A DNA stretch of 64,000 nucleotides, taken from assembly GCF_002900365.1 (NCBI RefSeq), contig NZ_CP025979.1:3534001-3598000 (forward strand). Direction: 5' to 3'. The translations under genes were made by a program, and so were the position numbers. Below, one piece after another: positions 30,195-41,601 of this stretch. Position 1 is the stretch's first letter, and every line of letters starts with the position of its first letter. The notes under the pieces are model-generated. The model did not search any database, was not told the origin of the DNA, and saw only the letters and a program-made list of their open reading frames with translations. This DNA comes from Escherichia marmotae. Its GTDB lineage: Bacteria; Pseudomonadota; Gammaproteobacteria; Enterobacterales; Enterobacteriaceae.

Positions 30195-30270
30195 GTCCCC
30201 TTCGTCTAGAGGCCCAGGACACCGCCCTTTCACGGCGGTAACAGGGGTTCGAATCCCCTAGGGGACGCCA
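30195..30270 (+). tRNA. gltV: tRNA-Glu (anticodon TTC)
   Basis: A 76-base cloverleaf with acceptor arms GTCCCCT/AGGGGAC, T-loop GGTTCGAATCC and an encoded CCA end. The anticodon TTC lies at 30229-30231. It is the single spacer tRNA, the type found in rrnB/C/E/G. Confidence 0.98.
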
Positions 30271-30343
30271 CTTGCTGGTTTGTGAGTGAAAGTCGCCGGC
30301 CACTGTATCTCAAAACTCACTTACGAGTGATGTTTGAGATATT

Positions 30344-30355
30344 TGCTCTTTAAAA
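30344..30355 (+). promoter_or_regulatory. boxA antitermination site, 16S-23S spacer
   Basis: TGCTCTTTAAAA, the second boxA of rrn operons, lies 110 bases before 23S. Confidence 0.85.
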
Positions 30356-30465
30356 ATCTGGATCAAGCTGAAAATTGAAACACTGAATAGTCGAAAGATT
30401 ATTCGTGAGTCTCTCAAATTTTCGCAACACGATGATGGTTCGAAAGAAACATCTTCGGGTTGTGA

Positions 30466-33369
<2,904 letters not shown>

Positions 33370-33461
33370 TACAACGCCGAAGATGTTTTGGCGGATGAGA
33401 GAAGATTTTCAGCCTGATACAGATTAGATTAGCCGGCGAAAGCGGGTTAATAAACAGAATT

Positions 33462-33581
33462 TGCCTGGCGGAGATAGCGCGGTGGTCCCACCTGACCCCA
33501 TGCCGAACTCAGAAGTGAAACGCCGTAGCGCCGATGGTAGTGTGGGGTCTCCCCATGCGAGAGTAGGGAACTGCCAGGCAT
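33462..33581 (+). rRNA. rrfE: 5S ribosomal RNA
   Basis: A 120-base gene from TGCCTGGCGG to CTGCCAGGCAT, forming helix I. Positions 11-13 read AGA, where the common E. coli 5S reads CCG as I recall. The rest matches the standard sequence. Confidence 0.98.
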
Positions 33582-33592
33582 CAAATAAAGCG

Positions 33593-33620
33593 AAAGGCCA
33601 TCCGTAAGGATGGCCTTTTT
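33593..33620 (+). terminator. rrnE terminator
   Basis: AAAGGCCATCC and GGATGGCCTTT form a strong stem around GTAA, with further T residues, starting 12 bases after 5S. Nothing gene-like lies between here and yjaB. K-12 has yjaA at this place. Confidence 0.95.
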
Positions 33621-33704
33621 GCGCTGGTGCGGAAAAAATGCCGGATGCGATGCTGGCGAGCCTTATCTGTCCTGCGCAGGGTTACGGTAGGGGTCAGCAG
33701 CGCA

Positions 33705-34147
33705 TTATTCCCCCACATACGCCAGATTCAGTAGCGGATACGGTTTCCCCAGCTCGTCGACTTCCGAACGCCCGGTAACGTTAAATCCCATCTTCTTATA
33801 GAATCCTACTGCTTGCTCATTTTGCTCATTAACGTTGGTTGTCAGTTCCGTGGCCATCGAGAGAGCATGTTCCACCAGTAGTCGACCTACGCCATACCCG
33901 CGCGCATCAGAATCGACAAATAGCGCATCCATATGCTGCCCGCTTAGCAACATAAACCAATCGGTTGATCCCGCTCATTAACCGCAACCCACAGCGGTGC
34001 TTCTGGCAGAAACGAACTTACCAGCTCTTCCAGTTCGACCCGATAGTCTGCAGACAAAAAATGGTGGGTAGCATCGACAGAACGACACCAGATCGAAACC
34101 AGTTTTTCCCCTTCCTCATGCCGTGAACGGCGAATTCTAATAACCAT
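33705..34147 (-). pseudogene. yjaB: Frameshifted GNAT N-acetyltransferase YjaB
   Basis: Two adjacent frames together cover the whole 147-residue GNAT protein. The 5' part (ATG 34147, AAGGAG upstream) runs from VIRIRRSRHEEGEKLV to ERDQPIG and then shifts into LCC-stop. The 3' part resumes MLLSGQHMDALFVDSDARG and holds the acetyl-CoA loop YGVGRLLVEHA. The intact gene reads ...PVGFMLLSGQ as I recall. Here one T is missing from a short T run (33954-33956), giving TTT where TTTT would restore the frame. So it is either a real one-base deletion or a sequencing error at a homopolymer. YjaB is a predicted peptidyl-lysine acetyltransferase. Confidence 0.85.
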
Positions 34148-34260
34148 TTCCACTCCTTTTATTCATACTTATATTCTAACTCAGCCTTTTTCTTGAAACT
34201 TTCTCACCTTGAACATGCAGGCTCGACATTGGCGAATTTTCTGGTTATCTTCAGCTATCT

Positions 34261-34284
34261 GGATGTCTAAACGTTTAAACGTAT
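34261..34284 (+). promoter_or_regulatory. MetJ operator (met boxes) upstream of metA
   Basis: Three adjoining 8-bp units, GGATGTCT, AAACGTTT and AAACGTAT, resemble the AGACGTCT met box. They lie 20 bases before metA. MetJ with S-adenosylmethionine binds such tandem boxes. Confidence 0.8.
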
Positions 34285-34303
34285 GTAGTGAGGTAATCAG
34301 GTT

Positions 34304-35233
34304 ATGCCGATTCGTGTGCCGGACGAGCTACCCGCCGTCAATTTCTTGCGTGAAGAAAACGTCTTTGTGATGACAACTTCGCGCGCGTCTGGTCAGGAAA
34401 TTCGTCCGCTAAAGGTGCTTATCCTTAACCTGATGCCGAAGAAGATCGAAACTGAAAATCAGTTTTTACGCCTGCTTTCAAACTCTCCTTTGCAGGTCGA
34501 TATTCAGTTGTTGCGCATCGATTCTCGCGAGTCGCGCAACACGCCTGCAGAGCATCTGAACAACTTCTACTGCAACTTTGAAGATATACAGGAACAGAAC
34601 TTTGATGGTCTGATTGTAACTGGCGCGCCGCTGGGTCTGGTGGAGTTTAATGACGTCGCTTACTGGCCGCAGATCAAACAGGTATTGGAGTGGTCGAGAG
34701 ATCACGTCACCTCGACATTATTTGTCTGTTGGGCGGTTCAGGCCGCGCTTAATATTCTCTACGGTATACCCAAGCAAACCCGCACCGACAAACTTTCGGG
34801 TGTATACGAGCACCACATTCTCCATCCTCATGCGCTTCTGACGCGTGGATTTGATGATTCATTTCTGGCACCGCATTCGCGATATGCAGACTTTCCGGCA
34901 GCGTTGATTCGTGATTACACCGATCTGGAGATTCTGGCAGAGACAGAAGAAGGGGATGCGTATTTGTTTGCCAGCAAAGACAAGCGCATTGCCTTTGTGA
35001 CGGGCCATCCCGAATACGATGCGCAAACACTGGCGCAGGAATATTTCCGCGATGTAGAAGCCGGACTAACTCCGGATGTACCGTATAACTATTTCCCGCA
35101 TAACGATCCGCAAAACAAACCGTGTGCGAGCTGGCGTAGTCACGGTAATTTGCTGTTTACCAACTGGCTCAACTATTACGTCTACCAGATTACGCCATAC
35201 GATCTACGCCACATGAATCCAACGCTGGATTAA
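34304..35233 (+). CDS. metA: Homoserine O-succinyltransferase
   Basis: A 309-residue enzyme for the first committed step of methionine synthesis. It transfers succinyl from succinyl-CoA to homoserine. The catalytic cysteine is in LFVCWAVQAALN near residue 142, and the VTGHPEYDA motif near residue 233 supplies the catalytic His and Glu. It is regulated by MetJ (boxes directly upstream) and MetR, and its protein is heat-labile in E. coli (known). A strong terminator follows. Confidence 0.97.
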   Translation: MPIRVPDELPAVNFLREENVFVMTTSRASGQEIRPLKVLILNLMPKKIETENQFLRLLSNSPLQVDIQLLRIDSRESRNTPAEHLNNFYCNFEDIQEQNFDGLIVTGAPLGLVEFNDVAYWPQIKQVLEWSRDHVTSTLFVCWAVQAALNILYGIPKQTRTDKLSGVYEHHILHPHALLTRGFDDSFLAPHSRYADFPAALIRDYTDLEILAETEEGDAYLFASKDKRIAFVTGHPEYDAQTLAQEYFRDVEAGLTPDVPYNYFPHNDPQNKPCASWRSHGNLLFTNWLNYYVYQITPYDLRHMNPTLD

Positions 35234-35277
35234 TCTTCTGCGGCGATCGATCGTTAAGCGATTCAGCACATTACATC

Positions 35278-35300
35278 AGGCACCTTCGGGTGCCTTTTTT
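35278..35300 (+). terminator. metA terminator
   Basis: AGGCACC-TTCG-GGTGCCT followed by a six-T run, about 45 bases after the metA stop. Confidence 0.95.
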
Positions 35301-35375
35301 ATTTCTGAAACGTCACTCATCAAGTGAATTAATTTTATTATTATTGTTATCAATAGGTTAATTGATAATTAAATT

Positions 35376-35410
35376 AAAAATGGAAATTGTTTTTGATTTT
35401 GCATTTTAAA
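35376..35410 (+). promoter_or_regulatory. aceBAK control region with IclR operator
   Basis: The AT-rich stretch contains TGGAAATTGTTTTTGATTTT, matching the known IclR site upstream of aceB. It lies about 100 bases before the aceB ATG. IclR represses the glyoxylate operon here. CRP and Cra also act on this promoter in E. coli, but I did not define their sites. Confidence 0.75.
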
Positions 35411-35501
35411 TGAGTAGTCTTAGTTGTGCTGAACGAAAAGCGCACAACGATCCTTCGTTCACAGTGGGGAAGTATTCGGATCCATGACGAGGAGCTGCAC
35501 G

Positions 35502-37103
35502 ATGACTCAACAGGCAACAACAACCGATGAACTGGCTTTCATAAGGCCGTATGGCGAGCAGGAGAAGCAAGTTCTCACCGCCGAAGCGGTAGAATTTCTG
35601 ACTGAGCTGGTGACGCATTTTACGCCACAACGCAATAAACTTCTGGCAGCGCGCATTCAGCAACAGCAGGATATCGATAACGGGACGTTGCCTGATTTTA
35701 TTTCGGAAACAACTTCCATTCGAGAAAGTAATTGGAAGATTCGCGGAATTCCTGCGGACTTACAAGATCGCCGGGTAGAGATAACCGGACCCGTTGAGCG
35801 CAAGATGGTGATTAACGCGCTAAACGCTAATGTGAAAGTCTTCATGGCTGACTTCGAGGATTCACTGGCCCCGGACTGGAACAAAGTGATCGACGGGCAA
35901 ATTAACCTGCGCGATGCGGTTAACGGCACCATCAGTTACACCAACGAAGCAGGTAAAATTTATCAACTCAAGCCCAATCCGGCGGTTTTGATTTGTCGGG
36001 TACGCGGCCTGCACTTGCCGGAAAAACATGTTACCTGGCGTGGTGAAGCAATCCCTGGCAGCCTGTTTGATTTTGCTCTCTACTTCTTCCACAACTACCA
36101 GGCGCTGCTGGCAAAGGGCAGTGGTCCTTATTTTTATCTGCCAAAAACTCAGTCCTGGCAGGAAGCTGCATGGTGGAGCGAAGTCTTCACTTACGCAGAA
36201 GGTCGCTTTAACCTGCCGCGCGGCACCATCAAGGCAACGTTACTCATTGAAACCTTGCCTGCTGTATTCCAGATGGATGAAATCCTTCACGCACTGCGCG
36301 ACCATATTGTCGGTCTGAACTGCGGTCGCTGGGATTACATCTTTAGCTATATCAAAACATTAAAAAACTATCCCGATCGCGTCCTGCCAGACCGCCAGGC
36401 AGTGACAATGGATAAACCGTTCCTCAGTGCCTATTCACGTCTGCTGATTAAAACCTGCCATAAACGCGGTGCATTCGCGATGGGCGGCATGGCGGCCTTT
36501 ATCCCGAGTAAAGATGAAGAGCGCAATAATCAGGTGCTCAACAAGGTAAAAGCGGATAAAGCACTAGAAGCCAACAACGGTCACGATAGTACGTGGATCG
36601 CCCATCCAGGCCTTGCTGATACCGCAATGGCGGTATTTAACGACATCCTCGGCTCTCGTAAAAACCAGTTAGAAGTCCTGCGCGAGCAAGATGCACCGGT
36701 TACTGCCGAACAACTGCTGGCTCCTTGTGACGGTGAGCGCACCGAAGAAGGCATGCGCGCCAATATTCGTGTGGCCGTGCAGTACATCGAAGCATGGATC
36801 TCCGGCAACGGCTGTGTGCCGATTTATGGTCTGATGGAAGACGCAGCAACGGCAGAGATTTCCCGCACCTCTATCTGGCAATGGATCCACCATCAAAAAA
36901 CGTTGAGCAATGGCAAACCGGTGACCAAAGCACTGTTCCGCCAGATGTTGGCTGAAGAGATGAAAGAGATTGCCCATGAATTGGGCGAACAACGTTTCAA
37001 TAGTGGGCGCTTCGATGATGCTGCTCGCCTGATGGAACAGATCACCACTTCCGATGAGTTAATTGATTTCCTGACCCTGCCAGGCTACCGCCTGTTAGCG
37101 TAA
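35502..37103 (+). CDS. aceB: Malate synthase A
   Basis: A 533-residue enzyme that condenses glyoxylate and acetyl-CoA to malate in the glyoxylate shunt. Family motifs are VKVFMADFEDSLAPDW near residue 108 and LNCGRWDYIFSYIKT near 270. I start at ATG 35502 (MTQQATTTDELAF), with GAGGAGC eleven bases upstream. An in-frame ATG six codons earlier has no ribosome site. It is the first gene of aceBAK, and aceA follows 29 bases later. Confidence 0.97.
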   Translation: MTQQATTTDELAFIRPYGEQEKQVLTAEAVEFLTELVTHFTPQRNKLLAARIQQQQDIDNGTLPDFISETTSIRESNWKIRGIPADLQDRRVEITGPVERKMVINALNANVKVFMADFEDSLAPDWNKVIDGQINLRDAVNGTISYTNEAGKIYQLKPNPAVLICRVRGLHLPEKHVTWRGEAIPGSLFDFALYFFHNYQALLAKGSGPYFYLPKTQSWQEAAWWSEVFTYAEGRFNLPRGTIKATLLIETLPAVFQMDEILHALRDHIVGLNCGRWDYIFSYIKTLKNYPDRVLPDRQAVTMDKPFLSAYSRLLIKTCHKRGAFAMGGMAAFIPSKDEERNNQVLNKVKADKALEANNGHDSTWIAHPGLADTAMAVFNDILGSRKNQLEVLREQDAPVTAEQLLAPCDGERTEEGMRANIRVAVQYIEAWISGNGCVPIYGLMEDAATAEISRTSIWQWIHHQKTLSNGKPVTKALFRQMLAEEMKEIAHELGEQRFNSGRFDDAARLMEQITTSDELIDFLTLPGYRLLA

Positions 37104-37132
37104 ACCACCACATAACTATGGAGCATCTGCAC

Positions 37133-38437
37133 ATGAAAACCCGTACACAACAAATTGAAGAATTACAGAAAGAGTGGACTCAACCGCGCTGGGAAGGTAT
37201 TACCCGCCCATACAGCGCGGAGGACGTGGTGAAATTACGCGGCTCGGTCAATCCGGAATGCACGCTGGCACAACTGGGCGCGGCAAAAATGTGGCGACTG
37301 CTGCACGGTGAATCGAAAAAAGGCTATATCAACAGCCTCGGCGCACTGACTGGCGGTCAGGCGCTGCAACAGGCGAAAGCGGGTATTGAAGCGGTTTACC
37401 TGTCTGGCTGGCAGGTAGCGGCGGATGCTAACCTGGCGGCCAGCATGTATCCGGACCAGTCACTTTATCCGGCAAATTCAGTGCCAGCGGTAGTGGAGCG
37501 GATCAATAACACCTTCCGTCGAGCTGATCAGATCCAGTGGTCCGCAGGTATTGAGCCGGGCGATCCGCGTTATGTTGATTATTTCCTGCCGATCGTTGCC
37601 GATGCTGAAGCCGGTTTTGGTGGTGTCCTGAATGCTTTTGAGCTGATGAAAGCGATGATTGAAGCCGGTGCAGCGGCAGTTCACTTCGAAGATCAGTTGG
37701 CGTCAGTGAAAAAATGCGGTCACATGGGCGGTAAAGTGCTGGTGCCAACCCAGGAAGCGATCCAGAAACTGGTCGCGGCGCGTCTGGCTGCGGATGTTAC
37801 AGGAGTTCCGACCCTGTTGGTTGCTCGTACCGATGCCGATGCGGCGGATCTGATCACCTCCGATTGCGATCCGTACGACAGCGAATTCATCACTGGTGAA
37901 CGCACTAATGAAGGTTTCTTCCGTACCCATGCGGGCATTGAACAAGCTATCAGCCGTGGCCTGGCTTATGCGCCATATGCTGACCTAGTTTGGTGTGAAA
38001 CCTCTACGCCAGATCTGGAACTGGCGCGCCGTTTTGCCGACGCTATTCATGCGAAATATCCAGGCAAGATGTTAGCCTACAACTGCTCGCCGTCGTTCAA
38101 CTGGCAGAAAAATCTCGACGACAAAACTATTGCCAGCTTCCAGCAGCAATTGTCGGATATGGGTTACAAATTCCAGTTTATCACCCTGGCGGGTATCCAC
38201 AGCATGTGGTTCAACATGTTCGACCTGGCAAACGCCTATGCGCAGGGCGAGGGGATGAAGCATTATGTTGAGAAAGTGCAGCAGCCGGAATTTGCTGCTG
38301 CGAAAGATGGCTACACCTTCGTTTCTCACCAGCAGGAAGTGGGTACGGGTTATTTCGATAAAGTGACGACCATTATTCAGGGTGGCACATCGTCGGTTAC
38401 CGCACTGACCGGCTCTACCGAAGAATCGCAGTTCTAA
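37133..38437 (+). CDS. aceA: Isocitrate lyase
   Basis: A 434-residue enzyme that cleaves isocitrate to succinate and glyoxylate. The active-site motif KKCGHMGGK carries the catalytic Cys195. The Mg2+-binding region is VADAEAGFGGVLNAF near residue 153. The ATG at 37133 (MKTRTQQIEELQ) has GGAG upstream. It is followed by a 92-bp-period REP array that separates it from aceK. Confidence 0.97.
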   Translation: MKTRTQQIEELQKEWTQPRWEGITRPYSAEDVVKLRGSVNPECTLAQLGAAKMWRLLHGESKKGYINSLGALTGGQALQQAKAGIEAVYLSGWQVAADANLAASMYPDQSLYPANSVPAVVERINNTFRRADQIQWSAGIEPGDPRYVDYFLPIVADAEAGFGGVLNAFELMKAMIEAGAAAVHFEDQLASVKKCGHMGGKVLVPTQEAIQKLVAARLAADVTGVPTLLVARTDADAADLITSDCDPYDSEFITGERTNEGFFRTHAGIEQAISRGLAYAPYADLVWCETSTPDLELARRFADAIHAKYPGKMLAYNCSPSFNWQKNLDDKTIASFQQQLSDMGYKFQFITLAGIHSMWFNMFDLANAYAQGEGMKHYVEKVQQPEFAAAKDGYTFVSHQQEVGTGYFDKVTTIIQGGTSSVTALTGSTEESQF

Positions 38438-38460
38438 GCAACCGACAATTGTTGTTGGCT

Positions 38461-38815
<355 letters not shown>

Positions 38816-38837
38816 CAGCTCCCGATGAGGGCAACAA

Positions 38838-40562
38838 ATGCCGCGTGGTCTGGAATTACTGATTGCACAAACAATTTTGCAGGGTTTCGATGCCCAGTAT
38901 GGTCGATTCCTCGAAGTGACTTCCGGGGCGCAGCAGCGTTTCGAACAGGCCGACTGGCACGCTGTCCAGCAGGCGATGAAAAATCGTATCCATCTTTACG
39001 ATCATCACGTGGGTCTGGTGGTGGAGCAGTTACGCTGCATTACTAACGGCCAAAGCACGAATGCGGCATTTTTACTGCACGTCAAAGAGCATTACACCCG
39101 GCTATTGCCGGACTACCCGCGCTTCGAGATTGCGGAGAGTTTTTTCAACTCCGTATACTGTCGGTTATTTGACCACCGCTCGCTTACTCCCGAGCGGCTT
39201 TTTATCTTTAGCTCCCAGCCGGAACGCCGCTTTCGTACCATTCCGCGCCCGCTGGCCAAAGACTTTTACCCCGATCACGGCTGGGAATCACTGCTGATGC
39301 GCGTTATTAGCGACTTGCCGCTACGCCTGCGCTGGCAGAATAAAAGCCGTGATATCAACTATATCATTCTTCATCTGACGGAAACGCTGGGGACAGATAA
39401 CCTCGCTGAAAGTCATCTACAGGTGGCGAACGAACTGTTTTACCGTAATAAAGCCGCCTGGCTGGTGGGCAAACTGATAACGCCTTCCGGCACGTTGCCA
39501 TTTTTGCTGCCGATCCACCAGACGGACGACGGCGAGTTGTTTATTGATACCTGCCTGACGACGACCGCCGAAGCGAGCATCGTCTTTGGCTTCGCGCGAT
39601 CCTATTTTATGGTTTACGCGCCGCTGCCTGCCGCACTGGTCGAGTGGCTACGGGAGATTCTGCCGGGTAAAACTACCGCAGAACTGTATATGGCTATCGG
39701 TTGCCAGAAGCATGCCAAAACCGAAAGTTACCGTGAATATCTCGTTTATTTACAAGGATGTAATGAGCAGTTTATTGAAGCGCCGGGCATTCGTGGGATG
39801 GTCATGCTGGTGTTCACGCTGCCGGGCTTTGATCGGGTATTCAAAGTCATCAAAGACAAATTCGCCCCGCAGAAAGAGATGTCAGCGGCTCACGTCCGCG
39901 CCTGCTATCAACTGGTAAAAGAGCACGATCGCGTAGGAAGGATGGCGGATACCCAGGAGTTTGAAAACTTTGTACTGGAGAAGCGACATATTTCCCCGTC
40001 ATTAATGGATTTGCTGCTTCAGGAAGCGCCAGAAAAAATCACCGATCTGGGCGAACAAATTGTGATTCGCCATCTCTATATCGAACGGCGGATGGTGCCT
40101 CTCAATATTTGGCTTGAACAGGTTGAGGGTCAGCAACTGCGTGATGCTATAGAAGAGTACGGCAACGCTATTCGCCAGCTTGCCGCCGCCAATATTTTCC
40201 CCGGTGATATGCTGTTTAAAAACTTTGGCGTCACCCGACACGGGCGCGTGGTGTTTTATGATTACGATGAAATTTGCTACATGACGGAAGTGAATTTCCG
40301 CGACATCCCACCGCTGCGCTACCCGGAAGACGAACTCGCCAGCGAACCGTGGTATAGCGTCTCGCCGGGCGATGTTTTCCCGGAAGAGTTCCGCCACTGG
40401 CTATGCGCCGACCCACGCATTGGTCCACTGTTCGAGGAAATGCACGCCGACCTGTTCCGCGCCGATTACTGGCGCGCTCTACAAAACCGCATCCGCGAAG
40501 GACATGTGGAAGATGTTTATGCATATCGGCGCAGACAGCGGTTTAGCGTGCGGTTTGTATAA
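38838..40562 (+). CDS. aceK: Isocitrate dehydrogenase kinase/phosphatase, altered C terminus
   Basis: A 574-residue protein that phosphorylates and dephosphorylates isocitrate dehydrogenase, steering flow between the Krebs cycle and the glyoxylate shunt. Kinase features include the nucleotide-binding area near PGIRGMVMLVFTLPGF (residues 315-330) and DMLFKNFGVTRHGRVVFYDYDE (about 455-477). The K-12 protein I recall has 578 residues and ends RFSVRYGEMLF. Here it ends RFSVRFV, and iclR follows 15 bases later with no arpA between. The core is intact, so activity is likely kept. RBS support before ATG 38838 is modest. Confidence 0.95.
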   Translation: MPRGLELLIAQTILQGFDAQYGRFLEVTSGAQQRFEQADWHAVQQAMKNRIHLYDHHVGLVVEQLRCITNGQSTNAAFLLHVKEHYTRLLPDYPRFEIAESFFNSVYCRLFDHRSLTPERLFIFSSQPERRFRTIPRPLAKDFYPDHGWESLLMRVISDLPLRLRWQNKSRDINYIILHLTETLGTDNLAESHLQVANELFYRNKAAWLVGKLITPSGTLPFLLPIHQTDDGELFIDTCLTTTAEASIVFGFARSYFMVYAPLPAALVEWLREILPGKTTAELYMAIGCQKHAKTESYREYLVYLQGCNEQFIEAPGIRGMVMLVFTLPGFDRVFKVIKDKFAPQKEMSAAHVRACYQLVKEHDRVGRMADTQEFENFVLEKRHISPSLMDLLLQEAPEKITDLGEQIVIRHLYIERRMVPLNIWLEQVEGQQLRDAIEEYGNAIRQLAAANIFPGDMLFKNFGVTRHGRVVFYDYDEICYMTEVNFRDIPPLRYPEDELASEPWYSVSPGDVFPEEFRHWLCADPRIGPLFEEMHADLFRADYWRALQNRIREGHVEDVYAYRRRQRFSVRFV

Positions 40563-40577
40563 ATCAGAGGCGAAAAG

Positions 40578-41402
40578 TCACCGCATTCCACCATACGCCA
40601 GCGTCACTTCCTTCGCCGCTTTAATTACCATCGCGCCAAACTCAGTCACGCGGTCATCGGTAATACGTGAAATCGGCCCGGAAATTGAAATTGCGGCAAA
40701 CGGTTCGCGGTGTTCATCGAAAATACACGCAGCCAGGCAACGCAGTCCCAGCGCATGTTCTTCATCATCAAATGAATAACCGCGTTTGCGTGTCTGCGCG
40801 AGGTCTTCTTTTAAATGCACAGGAGAAACCAGCGTCGCGTGGGTATAGGCATGTAACCCTTTGCGATGCAGCAGCTTTGTCACCTGTTCTTCACTCAGTT
40901 GAGCCAAAAAGGCTTTACCGGCACCGGAAGCATGCATCGGCAATTTACCGCCAATAGGGGCGGACATTCGCATCAGATGCGTACACTGCACCTGATCGAT
41001 AATAATCGCCTCGTGATCGCTTTGATCGAGCACCGCCATATTGACCGTTTCGCCAGATTCTTCCATCAGATCGCGCAGTATAGGATGGACAATAGCTAAC
41101 AAATTACGGCTCTGGAGAAAACTGCTACCGACCATAAATGCATGCGCGCCGATCGCCCAGTGACCCAGCTCACCGACCTGACGCACAAAGCCCTGTTGTT
41201 GCATAGTGGTTAGCAGACGGTGGGTGGTGGAATTGGGTAATCCGGCTTGCTGTGCCAGTTCGGTTAGTGCCACACTGCCATTGGATTCGGCAATCCACTC
41301 CAGTAATTTCAGGCCACGCGTTAAAGACTGAACCTGCCCAGTCGCGGGGGCGCTGGTTGCGGCAGGTTTTCTACCGCGTTTTGCGGGAATGGGTGCGACC
41401 AT
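40578..41402 (-). CDS. iclR: Glyoxylate-operon repressor IclR
   Basis: A 274-residue IclR-family regulator. The N-terminal winged helix-turn-helix contains VALTELAQQAGLPNSTTHRL (about residues 43-62), and the C-terminal effector domain binds glyoxylate or pyruvate. It represses aceBAK. I use ATG 41402 (MVAPIPAKRGRKPA), with AGGAGG upstream. The frame extends 13 codons further but over its own operator. It is convergent with aceK, and the usual arpA gene between them is missing. Confidence 0.96.
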   Translation of the reverse strand: MVAPIPAKRGRKPAATSAPATGQVQSLTRGLKLLEWIAESNGSVALTELAQQAGLPNSTTHRLLTTMQQQGFVRQVGELGHWAIGAHAFMVGSSFLQSRNLLAIVHPILRDLMEESGETVNMAVLDQSDHEAIIIDQVQCTHLMRMSAPIGGKLPMHASGAGKAFLAQLSEEQVTKLLHRKGLHAYTHATLVSPVHLKEDLAQTRKRGYSFDDEEHALGLRCLAACIFDEHREPFAAISISGPISRITDDRVTEFGAMVIKAAKEVTLAYGGMR

Positions 41403-41425
41403 GACAGCCTCCTTTTTCTGTATTG

Positions 41426-41440
41426 TGGAAATCATTTTCA
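41426..41440. promoter_or_regulatory. IclR autoregulatory operator
   Basis: TGGAAATCATTTTCA is a near-palindrome close to the IclR consensus TGGAAATNATTTCCA. It lies 24-38 bases before the iclR start, fitting self-repression. Confidence 0.75.
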
Positions 41441-41493
41441 TTTTTATTGTTAACTAATGCAACAGTTGCTGTACTGATCCGATGAGTTAATGT

Positions 41494-41506
41494 TGAACAA
41501 ATCTCA
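41494..41506 (+). promoter_or_regulatory. Possible MetR site upstream of metH
   Basis: TGAACAAATCTCA resembles the MetR pattern TGAA-N5-TTCA with one mismatch and lies about 100 bases before metH, which MetR activates with homocysteine in E. coli. The match is suggestive only. Confidence 0.45.
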
Positions 41507-41601
41507 TGTTGCGTAGTGGTCGCTTTTACCACTGATGCGTTTGTGCCAGTATGGTTTGTTGAATTTTTATTAAATCTGGGTTGAGCGTGTCGGGAGCAAG
41601 T

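Noticed and set aside
41403..41441. Upstream ATG for iclR giving a 287-residue protein
   Set aside because: It overlaps the IclR operator, while the ATG at 41402 has a strong AGGAGG site and gives the standard length.
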